Positions 13,190-25,590 of a DNA stretch of 64,000 nucleotides are shown here, one piece after another. This DNA comes from Ficedula albicollis. Lineage: Eukaryota > Chordata > Aves > Passeriformes > Muscicapidae. A program made the translations under genes and the position numbers. Position 1 is the first letter of the stretch; each line of letters opens with the position of its first letter. The DNA lies in NCBI RefSeq assembly GCF_000247815.1, contig NC_021674.1, forward strand, positions 12,348,324-12,412,323. The letters are read 5' to 3'. The notes beneath the pieces were generated by a model. That model searched no databases. It was not told the origin of the DNA and was given only the letters and a program-made list of their open reading frames with translations.

Positions 13190-13670
13190 TAAAGGTGACC
13201 TTGCCCCTGATAAGTCACAGTTGTACTAATTACCGAAGAAGAGGAATAGCCTTGCCCTTAAATGGGTCTCAGCTGTGACTAATAAAGATAAGTGTGATGA
13301 AAAGGAGTGGGTTGGGTGGTTAAGAGGATCTTGAAGGTAGAGGCTGTGAAGAAAGAGGATTTTGAGGGGGTAGAGGAGCCCTGAGGAAGAAAGAAAGATC
13401 CAGAGAGACACAAAGGATGAAACAAGGGAGAGAGTTGCTGCAGTAAAAGATCTTCTGTGAGGTCAGTCTGGGTCTGATGGAGTCAGAGCCTGCTGTTGTA
13501 CCCTGCAGTCATAACTGAGCAAGGTAAAGCCTGTGGTCAGTCTGCAAACCAATACTTGCAGTCATAGTCCAGCAGGAAACAGCCACAGTCAGAGTCTGCA
13601 GTTGGACCCTACAGGAGGAGCTTCTTGTCACAGAGTCAGGATGGCAAAGCTGTAAAGAGTGAACTGGGAC
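13190..13670 (+). repeat. possible LTR-like or degenerate repeat block
   Basis: The block has internal echoes: 'tgcagtcata' occurs at about 13505 and 13558, 'ggtcagtctg' occurs twice, and 'gagtctgcag' and 'gagcctgctg' alternate. An AATAAA (about 13281) precedes a purine-rich stretch. The texture resembles avian ERV LTR sequence and it lies just after the LTR above, so the two may belong to one decayed element. I could not name the family. Confidence 0.3.
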
Positions 13671-15840
13671 ACTTTTCATGTTGTTGAATAAGAGTCTGTG
13701 TCCTGACTCTTTTCTACCCCTAATGAGAGGTCTCGTGTAGGTCCTTTACTGTTCTGTTTACTTAGTTTGTAAACTCTTTTGTAGGAGTGGATTAATCTTC
13801 ACAGACGTTCCTGAACTCTCTGTTTATATTGCTGTTAAACATTGTCTCTGTATGTGAGAATTCCCGAGTGATTCCTGACTGTCCTTCAGTGTTGTGATTC
13901 TGCACATCAGCTTTTCTTTGTGCTTTTACTCAAGAACCTTGCTGACTAGGTAAGAAGGCCTCGTGCCCTTCACAAGTTGGTGATGGCTTTAGTGTTTCAA
14001 AGGCAAAAGAATAGCTGAGAGTTGGAGGTGAAGCCAACATATAAGGGTAGAAGAGGGATTTGGTGCTGCTCTTGCTTCAGAACCCTTACCTGGAGCCTTC
14101 TAGCCTCAGATGCTGCTGCTCTTATTCAGTTGTCACTGTCTTTTTCCATTTCAGTCCAAACCTGCCCATGGCTGATTATACTTGCCATGTGTCACTGTGG
14201 AGATGGGTGAGAGAACTTCACAGTCTTGCCCAGCCAGAAAGGCTACAGGGACATTTTGCCTATGTTTTGCCCTCTGTGGAGTTTTGGGCTGTTTGCTCGG
14301 TACTAGGAGCATCCAAAGTGGCAACCAACAAAGAAATCTGTAACTTTGTACTTTTGATGTTTTTGTTTTAAATTCCCGGAGTACTTCAGGTTACACTTGT
14401 AGCTTACAGATCAAATCCCAAAGTCCTTGCTCCCTCAGAGTTAAGAAAGGATGAGAAAGCAAACAAAGGTGTGGAGGTAACAGGGATCAGTGCAGGTTCA
14501 CCCAGCACGTGAACCAGCTTGTGCTGGGACTGCAGTTGAAATCTGAGGCATTCCAGATCAGTCTTCTTTGCCTTATCTTCCTGCCGTGCTCAAGCCATCT
14601 GTGATGGAGACATTCAGCTGTCTGCACAATGTGCAGTTTTGTTGTGCTGCTTTAAGCTCCACAGACAGGTGGTAAATATTTTTTCAAAACCTTGTAATCA
14701 CTTAGCTTTTATGTTTAGTGAATAATATTTTGTGTCCACAAGCACAGAGGAAAATTATGTTAGAAGAAACAGCTTCTTGTGGCTCGATTTCTGGCTCTGG
14801 AAATTAGTGGATGCACCTCCCAATATCTGTATTCCTGCCATTATCATGAGCTCCTTCCTGAAGACTGAGGGTAAAACGTGTGAAATGTTCACAAAAATTT
14901 AATGACAAGCTGCCTAAATACTGAGAACTTTCAGAGTGAGTCAGCTGCTGTCATACTTATGAACAGGAAGGATGACATTACCAGGAAAGTTTAAGCTGCA
15001 CACCAAGATTCTGAAGAGCAGTTAATAGATAAAAGAAGCAAAGGTCATATTTAGAGATTCAGGATTTTCTCTCCAGTGACTGCTGTCCCATTAGAATTGT
15101 TGTTTGTATCTTGTTTAGTTCTGGAGACTTAATCCAACTCAGTATTTTAGTGCCATTGTGGTGTCCAAGGTGGCAAAACCTTAGAGGTGATCGAGCAGCA
15201 CAGAAGTGCACCTGTAGAACAGTCCAGGCATGTGCCTTTGAAAAGAGTATTTTGGCACAGATGCATCGTCTCAATTAGAGTTTCTGCTGCCCCAACTGCA
15301 GCACAAGGAATACCTCTGGGACAGGAATTGCCTTGTAATCCTCTATAGTGATATGTACTGCAGATGAAGAATTCACATTTGCCAAAACAAAGTAAATGCT
15401 TCATATTAATTTGAGCTTTGTATGGATGGGACTTCTTCTGGAACATCTCAAGGAACAGATCAAGGATAGTCTTAATATGAGAGAATTTCTGACTTTTAAG
15501 CAAAAAAGTGATTTTTTTTTTTTTTTAACTTATGCAGTGTGGAATCTAATTTTCAATTCCTTGGTTTGGACCTTCTTGCCAAGCAGCTTTTTTTTCCCCT
15601 GACTTGGATTATTGGCAATGTATGGTATAAACATATTAGCACTTTCTTTTTCAAAAGCTTTAATCTTGTTTTTGCCGTACTAAACAGCAAAGAATACACA
15701 AACAAGAGGCATGAAACTGTTTTAAGTTTAGAGCACAAATTAATTTAGTCTCCTTGATATATTTAGCCTTGGAGTAGATTGCTTTTGAAAGATTACATGA
15801 CACATTTAATTCTGACAATGTTATCTGGATGCCATCCAGG
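13671..15840. other. non-coding, no feature recognised
   Basis: Unique sequence with short unsupported ORFs. A T15 run at about 15512-15526 is the only local feature. Confidence 0.55.
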
Positions 15841-15950
15841 GGGGCCTGGACAGGCTTGAGCAATGAGCCAACAGGAGTCTCAGGATAAAATCAAATGCAC
15901 CTGGGTTGTGGTATCCCTGGTATCAGCATAGGCTGCAAGGTGGTGGGCTG
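15841..15950 (+). mobile_element. CR1 LINE fragment, degraded
   Basis: The order 'gcctggacaggcttgagcaa', 'tgagccaacagga', 'caaatgcacctgggt' and 'tatcagcataggctg' parallels the CR1 ORF2 segment that reads tggacaggctggag, then gggccaac, then tgcacctgggt, then a caggctggg-like end. It is truncated at both ends and diverged. Subfamily not assigned. Confidence 0.65.
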
Positions 15951-17222
15951 AGGGGTGATTCTATGAACTTTTAAATTCCCTTTATGGTGTCTTGGGAGGC
16001 GTATGAGGTTTGGTAAAGTGTGATGCTGAGTATATACTTACAAATAAGGAGGTGTATGTACACATATATATATAAAATGTGTGCATAATCTCCACATACT
16101 TTTCAAGTGGAAAAATCTGGAATTACTGCTGAATGGTATCTTTGTTTTGGAAAAGCCTCTATTATCAGCTGTAATGCAACATCATCTAGCTCACTGCCTT
16201 ACACATTACAAACGAAGTACAATTATTGTTTAGATTCTTGTCTCAGAAACTCTCCAAATTGTTGAATGTACATTTGTTTTTCTCCCTAGCAGCAAGCTCT
16301 CTTGACAATGTGCATTATTTTGCCAGCATAAATTTTTAATTGAAAAAGAAATCTCAAATAAATAAATGTGGACCAGTTTTATCCATGGTAGTTGTTGACA
16401 CAGAATTAGATCCAGGTTGCACTCAGAACCTGGTCCTAAATCACCAAACTTTGAGTAATGATAGGTTGTTATAAACTGCAGTTTTAAATTCCTATTTTCT
16501 TTTGTTTAAGGAAATTAGGCCTGTCTATATGTCAGTATACCCACTTTGTATGTGAGCATTTACAGATATGATAGGACTTTTGCACAAATTTTCAAGTTTG
16601 CATCTCGAAGATCTGCATTTTCTCTTGCATACAGACAAAATCAGACTTGCAGAGTCAAGGCATAAGTTGGAGTATGTAGTTTTGTTCTGCTTAAAAGACA
16701 AAGTTTGCATTTAATATTTATCTTGCTGGAGATCAGGTGGAACTTGTTGAATTAATGTTGAGAGTTGCTTGTTTTTGTAGTGTTAGATCAGTATGAATAA
16801 GATTTCCCATATTTTATTGTCGGTGGGAAGGGTGTATCAGAAAAACTAATATTAATTAATTATTGCCTAGGTCTATCAGCTGTCAGAATCCCTGTGATTC
16901 ATTGAGGAATACAGGCTGAAGCCTATAAACAGTTGTAACACCTATGGGAACAACCCTTTTGTGTTTGTTCTGATTGATCCCAGGATCTGAATGTAAACAT
17001 AATTTTAGTTCTCAGAGTTTTGTCAATGTAGAAAGGAAAAATATCCTTATCAGGCTAAATTTAAATAGAAATTAAATCAATTGTCAAAGCCTGACAGCCA
17101 GATTTTCTGCTGATTAATGCAGAGTTGGGTATTTCTGCCATTTTCCTATTTGCTTTTTCTTCCAAACCCCAATTTCAGGTGTGACTGACCTTAAAATGTT
17201 CTTTCCTTCTTCACTTGCATAG
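15951..17222. other. non-coding, no feature recognised
   Basis: Unique AT-rich sequence with a short (TA)n stretch near 16062-16072. Its end (17195-17222) is a pyrimidine tract that serves as the possible splice acceptor of the following candidate exon. Confidence 0.5.
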
Positions 17223-17360
17223 ATGATTCTGAGGTCTTTGAAGAGTAAGAGAAGCCCAGTGAAGACAACTACAAGAATTGAATATGCTGCACTCAAGGAC
17301 TTCATTCTTGTGACAGATGCTGTTCCCATCTTGGAAACCCACATGATCAGTTGGCCAACG
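17223..17360 (+). CDS. candidate internal exon, 46 codons, unidentified
   Basis: A pyrimidine-rich stretch (ctttccttcttcacttgcat) ending in AG at 17221-17222 is followed by 138 nt with one open frame, then by ACG|GTAAAT, a fair 5' splice site, at 17360/17361. The peptide is hydrophilic at its start (several K/R) and then mixed: KSKRSPVKTTTRIEY, then DFILVTDAVPILE. It can be read as phase 0 throughout. The opposite strand is also open, which weakens the case. No protein family was recognised. It could be a lncRNA exon or a chance combination of splice-like sites. Confidence 0.22.
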
Positions 17361-20270
17361 GTAAATTTATTAGGACAAGCACATTCCAGCACTATTTTAG
17401 CTTATTTTCTGAAGGAAAAATTAAGTTTGCTGCCTGCCAGTGGAGTTCCTCCCACATAGCAAAATCTCTAGAAAGTAGTGTCAAGTTTTAAGCACTCTGG
17501 GCAAAAGGATGATTATCTGAAAGATAGATTTCTACAAGAAAGATAAATTTCTACAAGTTTCATGAAAATCAGTGGCTTTGCAGAAGCAAGAGACCCTGAC
17601 TGCATCCTCAGGGAAAAAATAGTTAGGATATGTGTTCTTGTTGGCCTGCATTTCACCATTAGAATATTTCTGGAAATGTTGGATATTCTCTAATCGAAGT
17701 ATTGTCCAGTAGCTGCTGTGATTCCCTTTTTTCTAAGAGCATCTAAGGGGTTAAAAAGATGTCCAATTATTTCAGACAAAATCCCACAGAAAACATCAGT
17801 TAAATTATATTTGTGGCAAACAGCCAGAAAAGGAATTCCAGATTTGTTCTGGAGTAACAAATTCAAATAAAATTTTACTCTGCTAGCTAAAACTAAAATA
17901 GCAATAGAGGTAAATAAAAACACTGAATCTATTTAGGGCTCTTTAAAAAAATTTATCAAGAGGCTGTTTAATCTGCTTTCCTGAGTACAGCATTTTTTTC
18001 TCTCTTACCTCATCTTTCCCCAATATAAGTAATATATTGGGCTCACGGATGTATAAGTGAATCAGAAATTTCTCCTTTCATATGGGCAGCAGTGGCATTT
18101 CAATTGAGCCATTAAAAAAATTTATGAACATGCTTCTGCCAAGTGGCAATAAAACTGTTTTCTTTTGCCTTCTGTAACTTCACCCAAAGAAACAATAAGA
18201 AAACACAGTTTGTTTCCAGCCCATTTATTTTTGATCATGCCTAAAAAAAAATAGTAATAGTCCTAACTGCAAATAGTCCCTCTACCAGATACACAAATAA
18301 TCACAAAATGAGTGTCCTCCTCCATTTCACTTGATCTGTGTCCAGTAAGAGACTGAGGGAATTTCAGCAAATTTTTATATCAGCCCATTTAGATTAAGTT
18401 TCTGAGACAATTGTAGGCAACTTGGCTGAAAATTATGGCTAATTTAATTTGACCTTTAAAAATGCAAACGCTTCAAATTACTGCCTTAAATATCTTGCAT
18501 AGGATGCTTGACTTAAATCTAGTTTGCTTTCTTTTATTTATTTTATTGTCTATTGTGTGCTTCCAAGTTTTCTCCAGCCCCTTCCCTAATGTAATGGAAT
18601 TCAAAAGGAAAACAGATGGTTGTCAGATGGCAAGGCATCTCTGACACTAACCAAAACGAGTAGGTTTGGGTATTATTTAGCTGTCATAAAGCAGATGCCT
18701 TCACACTGTTTCATGATGTTTTCACAGAGGTTCCAGTACAGATCACGTTCCCCCTCACTGAACAGTGCTCTTGGCCTCTTCCTCATGGAAATGTCCTTTC
18801 CTTTTGCAGCTACAACAATCATGGAGAATTAAATTCAGAAATGGAATCAAGTATTTTCTCAGTTTTTAAAATGAAAGATAAGCACTTTTATACTGATTTT
18901 AATTGCAGCTGTAGCCTCACTCTCTATTTCCCTCAGCTGAGCAGAGTGGTCCCTTCCACACACACACAGAAGCACAACGAGGCTTCCCCACCTCCTCAGG
19001 ACTTTGCTGGGGTATTGGCCTTGCCTGTCTGTGGATCTCCACCTAGGCCACAAAATGAACAATTTCCCACCTTTGTGGAAATAAATTCTTTGCAGGATTG
19101 CTAAATCAGTGAACCACAGTGACAGAGAGAAAAATGTGAGGAACGTCCCTCTGTAGTCCTAAGCACCTGTGAGGAGATGAATGGGAATGAGGGGAGGTCA
19201 GCAATTCTGACGTTGTTGAGAGGTCCACCAAGGGGTAAAAAAGCAATATTGGCCTGCAAAAAGGAATCTTCTTTCTATTTAAAAGAAATTAGAAATCACC
19301 TGAAAGGAAAAAAACTAGGAAATTAAATCCCTGGACTCAGCATGGAGGCATATAAAGAGCCCCTTATTAACATCACAGATGGGACAGCGTGCACACTCTG
19401 GAATGTAAAATGAAAAGAATTTTGGAGGAAAGTGGGAGCCCTGATAGTGTGTTCAAGAGATAAGATATAATATTTTATTGAAACTAAAATATATTCTTTA
19501 GATGCACACTTGAAATTTAAACAATTCTAATTAAAAGGAAAGGACTTTGGCAGATAAGAGAAGCAAGGCAGAAATTTGAAGAACTAATTTTCAAAGGTAC
19601 AAAAACAAGAAAGAACTCATATAATTGGAGGTAATCTGCCTGTTGGATCAAAGCTCTGGATCTGTTGGACCTCTGCAGCAGAAAGAGGGCAGCTAAAACC
19701 CTGGCAGCTGCAGAGAGGTACGAGTCTCTTTACAGGCCAAGAGGGTCCTGCCCCTCCTGGGTCAATAGGAGGCTTTACATTTGACATTACAAGATGTGGA
19801 TACTTTCTGGTAAAGATATTTTTAAGTCAAACTTTATTTTGGGGTTGCCATCTTGCAGATAACGAATACCAAGATGAATGAGTAATGATGAATTGTCCTA
19901 TAATATCTGTATGTGGGCTGAGTCATGGAGGGGCAGGTAGGATTATTTTAATCCATAATTCATGTTGTCAGCTTCAACCTTCAGCTCTCTTTTTGTTGAC
20001 TTCTTTCTGTGCTGGAAATCTATTTCTGAAGATGTTCTGCCTTCTGGCCTTGATCAATTCAGCCTGCAACAAGTTAGGCTGGGGTTTTCCCACCACTTGT
20101 ATCTTCATTTTCCCCAGTCTAAGCAGTTTCTATTCTTGTGCTTTAAAATCTGTATTGTTTTCATTTGCACTAAATAATCTCTCAACATTTTGCTGTTCTG
20201 CTTTAAGTCGCCTTAGACACCGGTTTTGTAGATTCAACTTCCATTAAAGTTGGACAGAATTATAAGGATT
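17361..20270. other. non-coding, one doubtful minus-strand ORF
   Basis: Mostly unique AT-rich sequence. A minus-strand ORF at 17690-17923 (77 codons) follows a pyrimidine-rich stretch ending in AG and ends with a stop, so it could be a terminal exon, but no donor, polyadenylation signal or family was found. See the findings. The rest shows nothing. Confidence 0.5.
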
Positions 20271-20320
20271 GATTCTGATCCATTGAATTTAATGAGATTT
20301 TGTCATTAATTTTTCTGGAA
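20271..20320. repeat. possible ancient amniote repeat relic
   Basis: The string gattctgatccattgaatt, followed by taatgagattttgtcatta, resembles the palindromic 'gattctgat...ttcaatgggagttttgccattga' sequence frequent in reptile and turtle genomes. It is very short and diverged. The family name is not certain. Confidence 0.3.
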
Positions 20321-21067
20321 AATGGCTCATTCTAAATCTGTGAGAAAAAAACCCCCAAATTCCTGGTGTTGGTATTAAGCAGTTCAAAAGTTGCTTGAAT
20401 TAACTGTATGTCTAATCATTTTCTCTCACAGCTCTTCTTCATTGGTTTTGTTACTTGTGTTCAGTTATCAGAAAGATGTTTAGCATTTCTATCTCTTAGC
20501 TTTGCTGAAGCCTTCAGAGCTTTCTCCAAAAGCATATGAAGGAAATATGAAAGGTGTTCTTGTGGCATTGTTGGACAATAATTTTGTGAAATTTATCCTT
20601 TGCATCACATTTGGACAGAAACTCCACCTCTGATACTCTGCTCAGCTACTTCCATAGTGATAACTGCCCATCCATTTGCACTTTCTTGGTTTGACTTAAA
20701 ATAATCATTCAGATAACTGTCATTTGCTTGTAGCTATATGTGGTTTTGATAACAATATTCCAATTTCTTAGCTCTCAGAAGCAACAAAAATAATGGTAAT
20801 GTGAGTTGGTTCTGTGCAGCTGTCTAAATTGCTTTATTTATCCAGTTGGCTTTTACTGATTAGGGAGATTTTGCAGGTTCATCAGAGGTGAATTATAGGT
20901 CTGTATTTACAGATGGAAAATACAGGCTGTTAACAAGCCCAAGCTTATGGTGTGCCCGTGTATGGTCCTGTTTTAAAATGTTAAATGTTCTCTGGTTTTA
21001 TCTTATTGCTGTTGACAGAGTGAATTATTTAATAGTCACCATCCAAATAAAATGCTGACAATAACAC
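20321..21067. other. non-coding, no feature recognised
   Basis: Unique AT-rich sequence between the ancient relic and the CR1 end. Nothing was seen. Confidence 0.6.
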
Positions 21068-21287
21068 TCATTTAGATGGGATATTGGGAAAAAGTTCTTC
21101 ACCCAGGGAGTGACTGGGCACTGAACAGGCTCCCCAGGGCAGTGGTCACAGCACCAAGCCTGACAGAGTTCAAGAAGCATTTGGACAACACTCTCAGGCA
21201 CATGGTGTGACCCTTGAGGATGGTCCTGTGCAGAGCCAGGAGTTGGACTCAGTGATCCTTCAAATTCAGAAGATTCTGTGCTATAAG
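21068..21287 (+). mobile_element. CR1 LINE 3' end
   Basis: The segment reads in the order of a CR1 3' terminus: gatattgggaaaaagttctt, cacccagggagtgactgggc, gaacaggctccccagggcag, gttcaagaagcatttggac, ggagttggactcagtgatcc, and finally agattctgtgctat, close to the family's ATTCTGTG end. It is the best-preserved transposable element in the window, about 220 bp and strongly 5'-truncated, as CR1 copies usually are. It lies only about 50 bp before the first giant C-tract. Confidence 0.9.
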
Positions 21288-21334
21288 TCCAAACCTATCA
21301 ACCCATAGTGTTGGCAGCTTTTATTACTTCCCCC

Positions 21335-21719
<385 letters not shown>

Positions 21720-22947
21720 CCCCCATCTCACTTCACAAAATAATCTACTTAGTTCTGACTCCCTCATCAAAAGAGTTCTGAACAGCTCTGGTTAATCAGC
21801 ATCTGACAGCTCTCTAGATATAACTACAGACTGATAAAGGCTGATCGAGCTGAAGTTAATTACCTTTTGGCTTTTGCCTTCTAATTATTGAGCATCAAAA
21901 CCCTTCTACCAAAAAAGGCCTGCAGGGCCCTGCTGTGGGCAGGACATAGCTCAGTAGAGTTTAGCAATCTCAAAAGAAATGTTCCAGCTCAAGTAATTTG
22001 GAAATATTTGAAAGTTGAGAAACTTTGCTGCTTATGACAGTATAATGAATATTATCAAATATTATCAAATTTACCAGGTCTGGGGCAGGTTCTCTCTTGT
22101 TTGACTGGTTCTAAATAAGAGGAATTGAAATCTGCAGAGGCTCATTTTGACATTCTCCTTGAGTACCCAAGCATCTGATAGCCATTCATAACTCTTTGGA
22201 TAAGTTTTTTAAAATGCAGGAAAAATTGCTAGTTAAGCTTAAATTGTTTAGGAAAGGACTGTCCCCCCAAGGAATTTTTTTGTAGGTCTTAATATGGAAA
22301 CAACCTTGAGTGTTACTTGTGACTTCTGTTTCTGAAAGTGTTGGCAGAATCCGGCACATTAGGCTCTGGGGGCATTTGTTGTATTTTTTAAGTAAAGAAA
22401 TCCACCACTAGAGAACTGTGCCATAAAAAAAGAGGTTTTCTAGGATAATCTTCTGAATTTCAGCAAAGAGATGGAAATGACTGCTTTTCTTGCATCAGAA
22501 AGCAGGAATTCAACCCAAGTTCCCCCATGAATTCCTTCACATCCAAAGGTTGCTCTTGTTCTTAAAGAGAAGTTTTCAGAGTAATTGCTTTGATGCAGTT
22601 GGGAATCAAGTCCATTGCCCAGCTTCCCAGGTTGGAATGAAAAAGGTGGCTAGAACTGTTTGGACTGATCTTGTTTTGGTATGTGATGAGTGGTATGTTC
22701 CAGTAGTTTTGGGCAAAACTTAGGTCAAACACCAGGATGTGAAGGCTGTCACTTTAGTTGCACTAGTGTGTGTGGCTCCTATAAGGACTCATATATGGCC
22801 ACATCTTTCATCTGTAGAAAGACAAAAAAATCTGCTTGTGGAAAGTGTACTTTCTATCCAAATTCCCCTCCTGGTGGAATTTTAGTGCCACAAACAAGGT
22901 AAAATATACTGGAGTCACTTAAAATGAAGCATTTATTTACAGTATGT

Positions 22948-22995
22948 AATAAATAAAAATAAAGAAAATAAATAATAAATAAAATAAATAAAAAT
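22948..22995. repeat. (AAAT)n-type simple repeat
   Basis: An imperfect array of aaat and aataa units, 48 bp long. Confidence 0.85.
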
Positions 22996-24297
22996 TTGTA
23001 TGACACTGCTGTGAAAAGTTCAGAAATACAGATGGGCCTTACTCCTAAAACCAGAAGGCAGAATACTTCAACAGCATAAATTTGCACTTTCCATTTCTTC
23101 CTTTGGCTCAAATAGTGTTCATCTATTTGTCTTTTTGAACATTCAATACTTTTGCAGATTATAAACCCAAAGTCCTTTTCTCCTCTGGATGCATGTGTTT
23201 ACCTTGCAGTAATACCAGCAAATCTCTAAGGGGATACAAGAGTCTTTAGAAAGCTTTTAAAGTTCCAAAAGCCTTTAGAAAACTCCATAACTGTGTGTTT
23301 TTTTTAGCTTCTTTCCACTGGTAGCCTTTGTTTTAGCTGATTTATTGAAGATGTTTGGAAGACTCACCTAAGATTCAAGGTTAGCTAGGCCAGACAGTTT
23401 CATATCTTGCAACAAACTTACTGGACTCTTAATTAACGACAGACTCTCTTATCACATGGTGGTTGCTACCAGAAGTCTCTTCAGTAATGTATAGATGCCA
23501 TAAGTTGGAATGTTACTTAATTTTCTTTTTTTCTTTTTATTTTTTTCCTTTGTGATGCTGCAACTGGATTCTGGTTTGAAACCCATACACAAGAATAAAA
23601 GCAGCTATAACTCAAATGTATATCTTTCCTCCTATGGAAATTAAGTTCTTATCATCTCAGTGCCTTATTCACAAAGGCCTGTATTTGTAACACTCTTCAT
23701 CTCCCTGGAGGGAATTGTATGAGGGCCTGGAGATGAATAATAGCTTTACTTAATCAGCCTTTTAAAAGACCATTGTCTTGTCTTTGTTAGAACGTCAGCA
23801 CAGTCGTGGGTGTTTTGTAGCATAATATGAAACAAGGTGCTTGCTGCTGAGAGCTTGTAATTTAAACAAAGAAGAAGAGATCAGAAAAGGGGCTGGCAAA
23901 CGCAGGCACTTGATATTCAAGGGCTGAATGTTTTCTATACTGAGGGAAAAAATGAAAAAAACTCCAAATGGGCAAGGGTCCTCTGGTGCCTGTCAGTGTA
24001 ATGTACCACGTACTGCTTAGCAGGCTGTGCTGGCACAGATTCAGACATTGCAAGTTTATGTAGCTTCTCCTTGCCTGTTTATTTTGCTGCTACATTCCAT
24101 TGATCTCTATCTCTCTATTATGTAGAGATTCGACCTATATTTGCTCTAATGTGCTTGGTCCCCATTTTTGTTGCTTTTCCTGCTCTAGGTAAATGGTATC
24201 TCTCAGAAGTTAAAATAATTTGACAGTTAACAACACTTTATGACATGGCTCCCTTCATATGTAGTACATGATAAAAACATGTGTTTTCCACTTTAAG

Positions 24298-24323
24298 ACT
24301 TGGGCACTTGTGAGTGCCCAAGT
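24298..24323. other. perfect 11-bp inverted repeat with TGTG loop
   Basis: The arms acttgggcact and agtgcccaagt are exact reverse complements, separated by TGTG. No U-tract or other terminator context follows. It is too short for a microRNA precursor. Confidence 0.8.
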
Positions 24324-24805
24324 AGGAGGTGTGTGACATGGCATTGATGTACTTGGAGTTCAAGGCTGCTGTTTTGTCTGCACTGTGGATGGCCAATATG
24401 TGCATATCCTCTTCGTGTTACCAACCTAGGACTCATCATTTCTTCTGTTGCATCACAGCTGCTTTGTGGTTTGGATTTTTGTTTTCAATTTCTCCTTACT
24501 CAGTGTAGTGGCTTGAGCCTATCTTTATTGAAATGCATCTTGTTAATTTAAAGTTTTCTTTCTAATTTATCATGATCATATTGAGTTCTGATTCTAGGTC
24601 TCACCCTGCTTGCACCTTCCCTCTCCTTATGCAGATTTTACAATTATAGGCTTCAGGTCATCATCCAAGTCAGTAAGGAAATTTTAAATGGAATTTGGTA
24701 GTCAGTGGATGGTGGGCAGAGATGAGTAGGCTGTTGAGGGCCTAGAGATGTGGCACTAGGCTATAGAACCATTGCTCTGCTATTTAACTTTTCCTTCTTT
24801 CCCAG

Positions 24806-24985
24806 AAAACTGGAGACAGTGGACTTGCTGGTAGGGATGCAAAATTCCAAGGCAGATTTTATGCAGGCTTTGCATCCAGAAATTGTTTTAAATTGCAGCA
24901 AACACCTTTATGTTATAAGTTGCAGAGGGCAAGAAAAAGGCAGGTTGGTGACAGAGCCTCATCCGCTGCTCTGCCCTGCTTCCAG
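24806..24985 (+). ncRNA. candidate exon 1 of a spliced transcript
   Basis: A strong acceptor (cttttccttctttcccag, ending at 24805) is followed by 180 nt and then a strong donor, TCCAG|GTAAAG, at 24985/24986. Two of the three frames are open across the exon. One of them starts KLETVDLLVGMQNSKADFMQ and, if spliced to the next candidate exon, stops after seven more codons. That suggests a long non-coding RNA or a short-peptide transcript rather than a conserved protein. An upstream exon must exist if this is real, and 17223-17360 is a possible but unproven partner. Confidence 0.3.
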
Positions 24986-25221
24986 GTAAAGTGTCTGCCT
25001 TCCATGGGTTTCCATGGGCCCTACAGAAAACCTGATGCAGGAAAGTCAACTGTGCACATCAAGCAGGCACCTCCTCTGCCTTCATTAGTGTTTCTGAAGT
25101 TCCCATTAATTGGTTAGTGATGCTGATATTGCTAACAGCAGAAAAGGAAGGATAAAAGGCAAATTAGAATTATTGCAGGATCACATAAAGACCTTTATTT
25201 TCTTCTCTTGCCAATCCCCAG

Positions 25222-25590
25222 CTATAAGTGGGTGATATAGAGCACCCCTGTGTATGCAAGTTGTGTCCACCTCATCTCTGCTCTTTGTTACATGCAGGCA
25301 AGAGCTCAGTACTGCTATTTCATTACCATTGATCCAAGATAAATCGATATGTCCCAGCACATGGATTTATCTGTGTATTTCTCTTGTCTCTCAGCTCCTG
25401 CACCCATTGCAGCAGGAAAAATGTTGTGAGATTGAGTGCAATGGTGAGGATTTGAAGGCTGGGGAGGGTGGGGAATTGATCTTTATTTCAAAACAAGTGT
25501 TGGTAAAGGCTTTGGTGCTTACTCTACCTTATGTGTTTTGAAGTTCTGCTGTTCTACCTTTTATAATAAAGAGAGAAAAAAGATAAAGTG
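25222..25590 (+). ncRNA. candidate terminal exon with polyadenylation signal
   Basis: A second strong acceptor (ttctcttgccaatccccag, ending at 25221) lies 236 bp after the donor of the previous candidate exon. AATAAA occurs at 25565-25570, followed by an A-rich and then T-rich stretch. The exon frame closes early. Together the two candidates form a compact spliced and polyadenylated unit. All signals could be chance, and RNA-seq would settle it. The 3' end is approximate. Confidence 0.28.

Larger units (their letters stand above)
21725..24805. other. non-coding with a microsatellite and a hairpin
   Basis: Unique sequence apart from an A-rich (AAAT)n tract (22948-22995) and a perfect hairpin (24298-24323), each listed separately. 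The end of the interval (24780-24805) is a strong polypyrimidine tract ending in AG. Confidence 0.5.
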
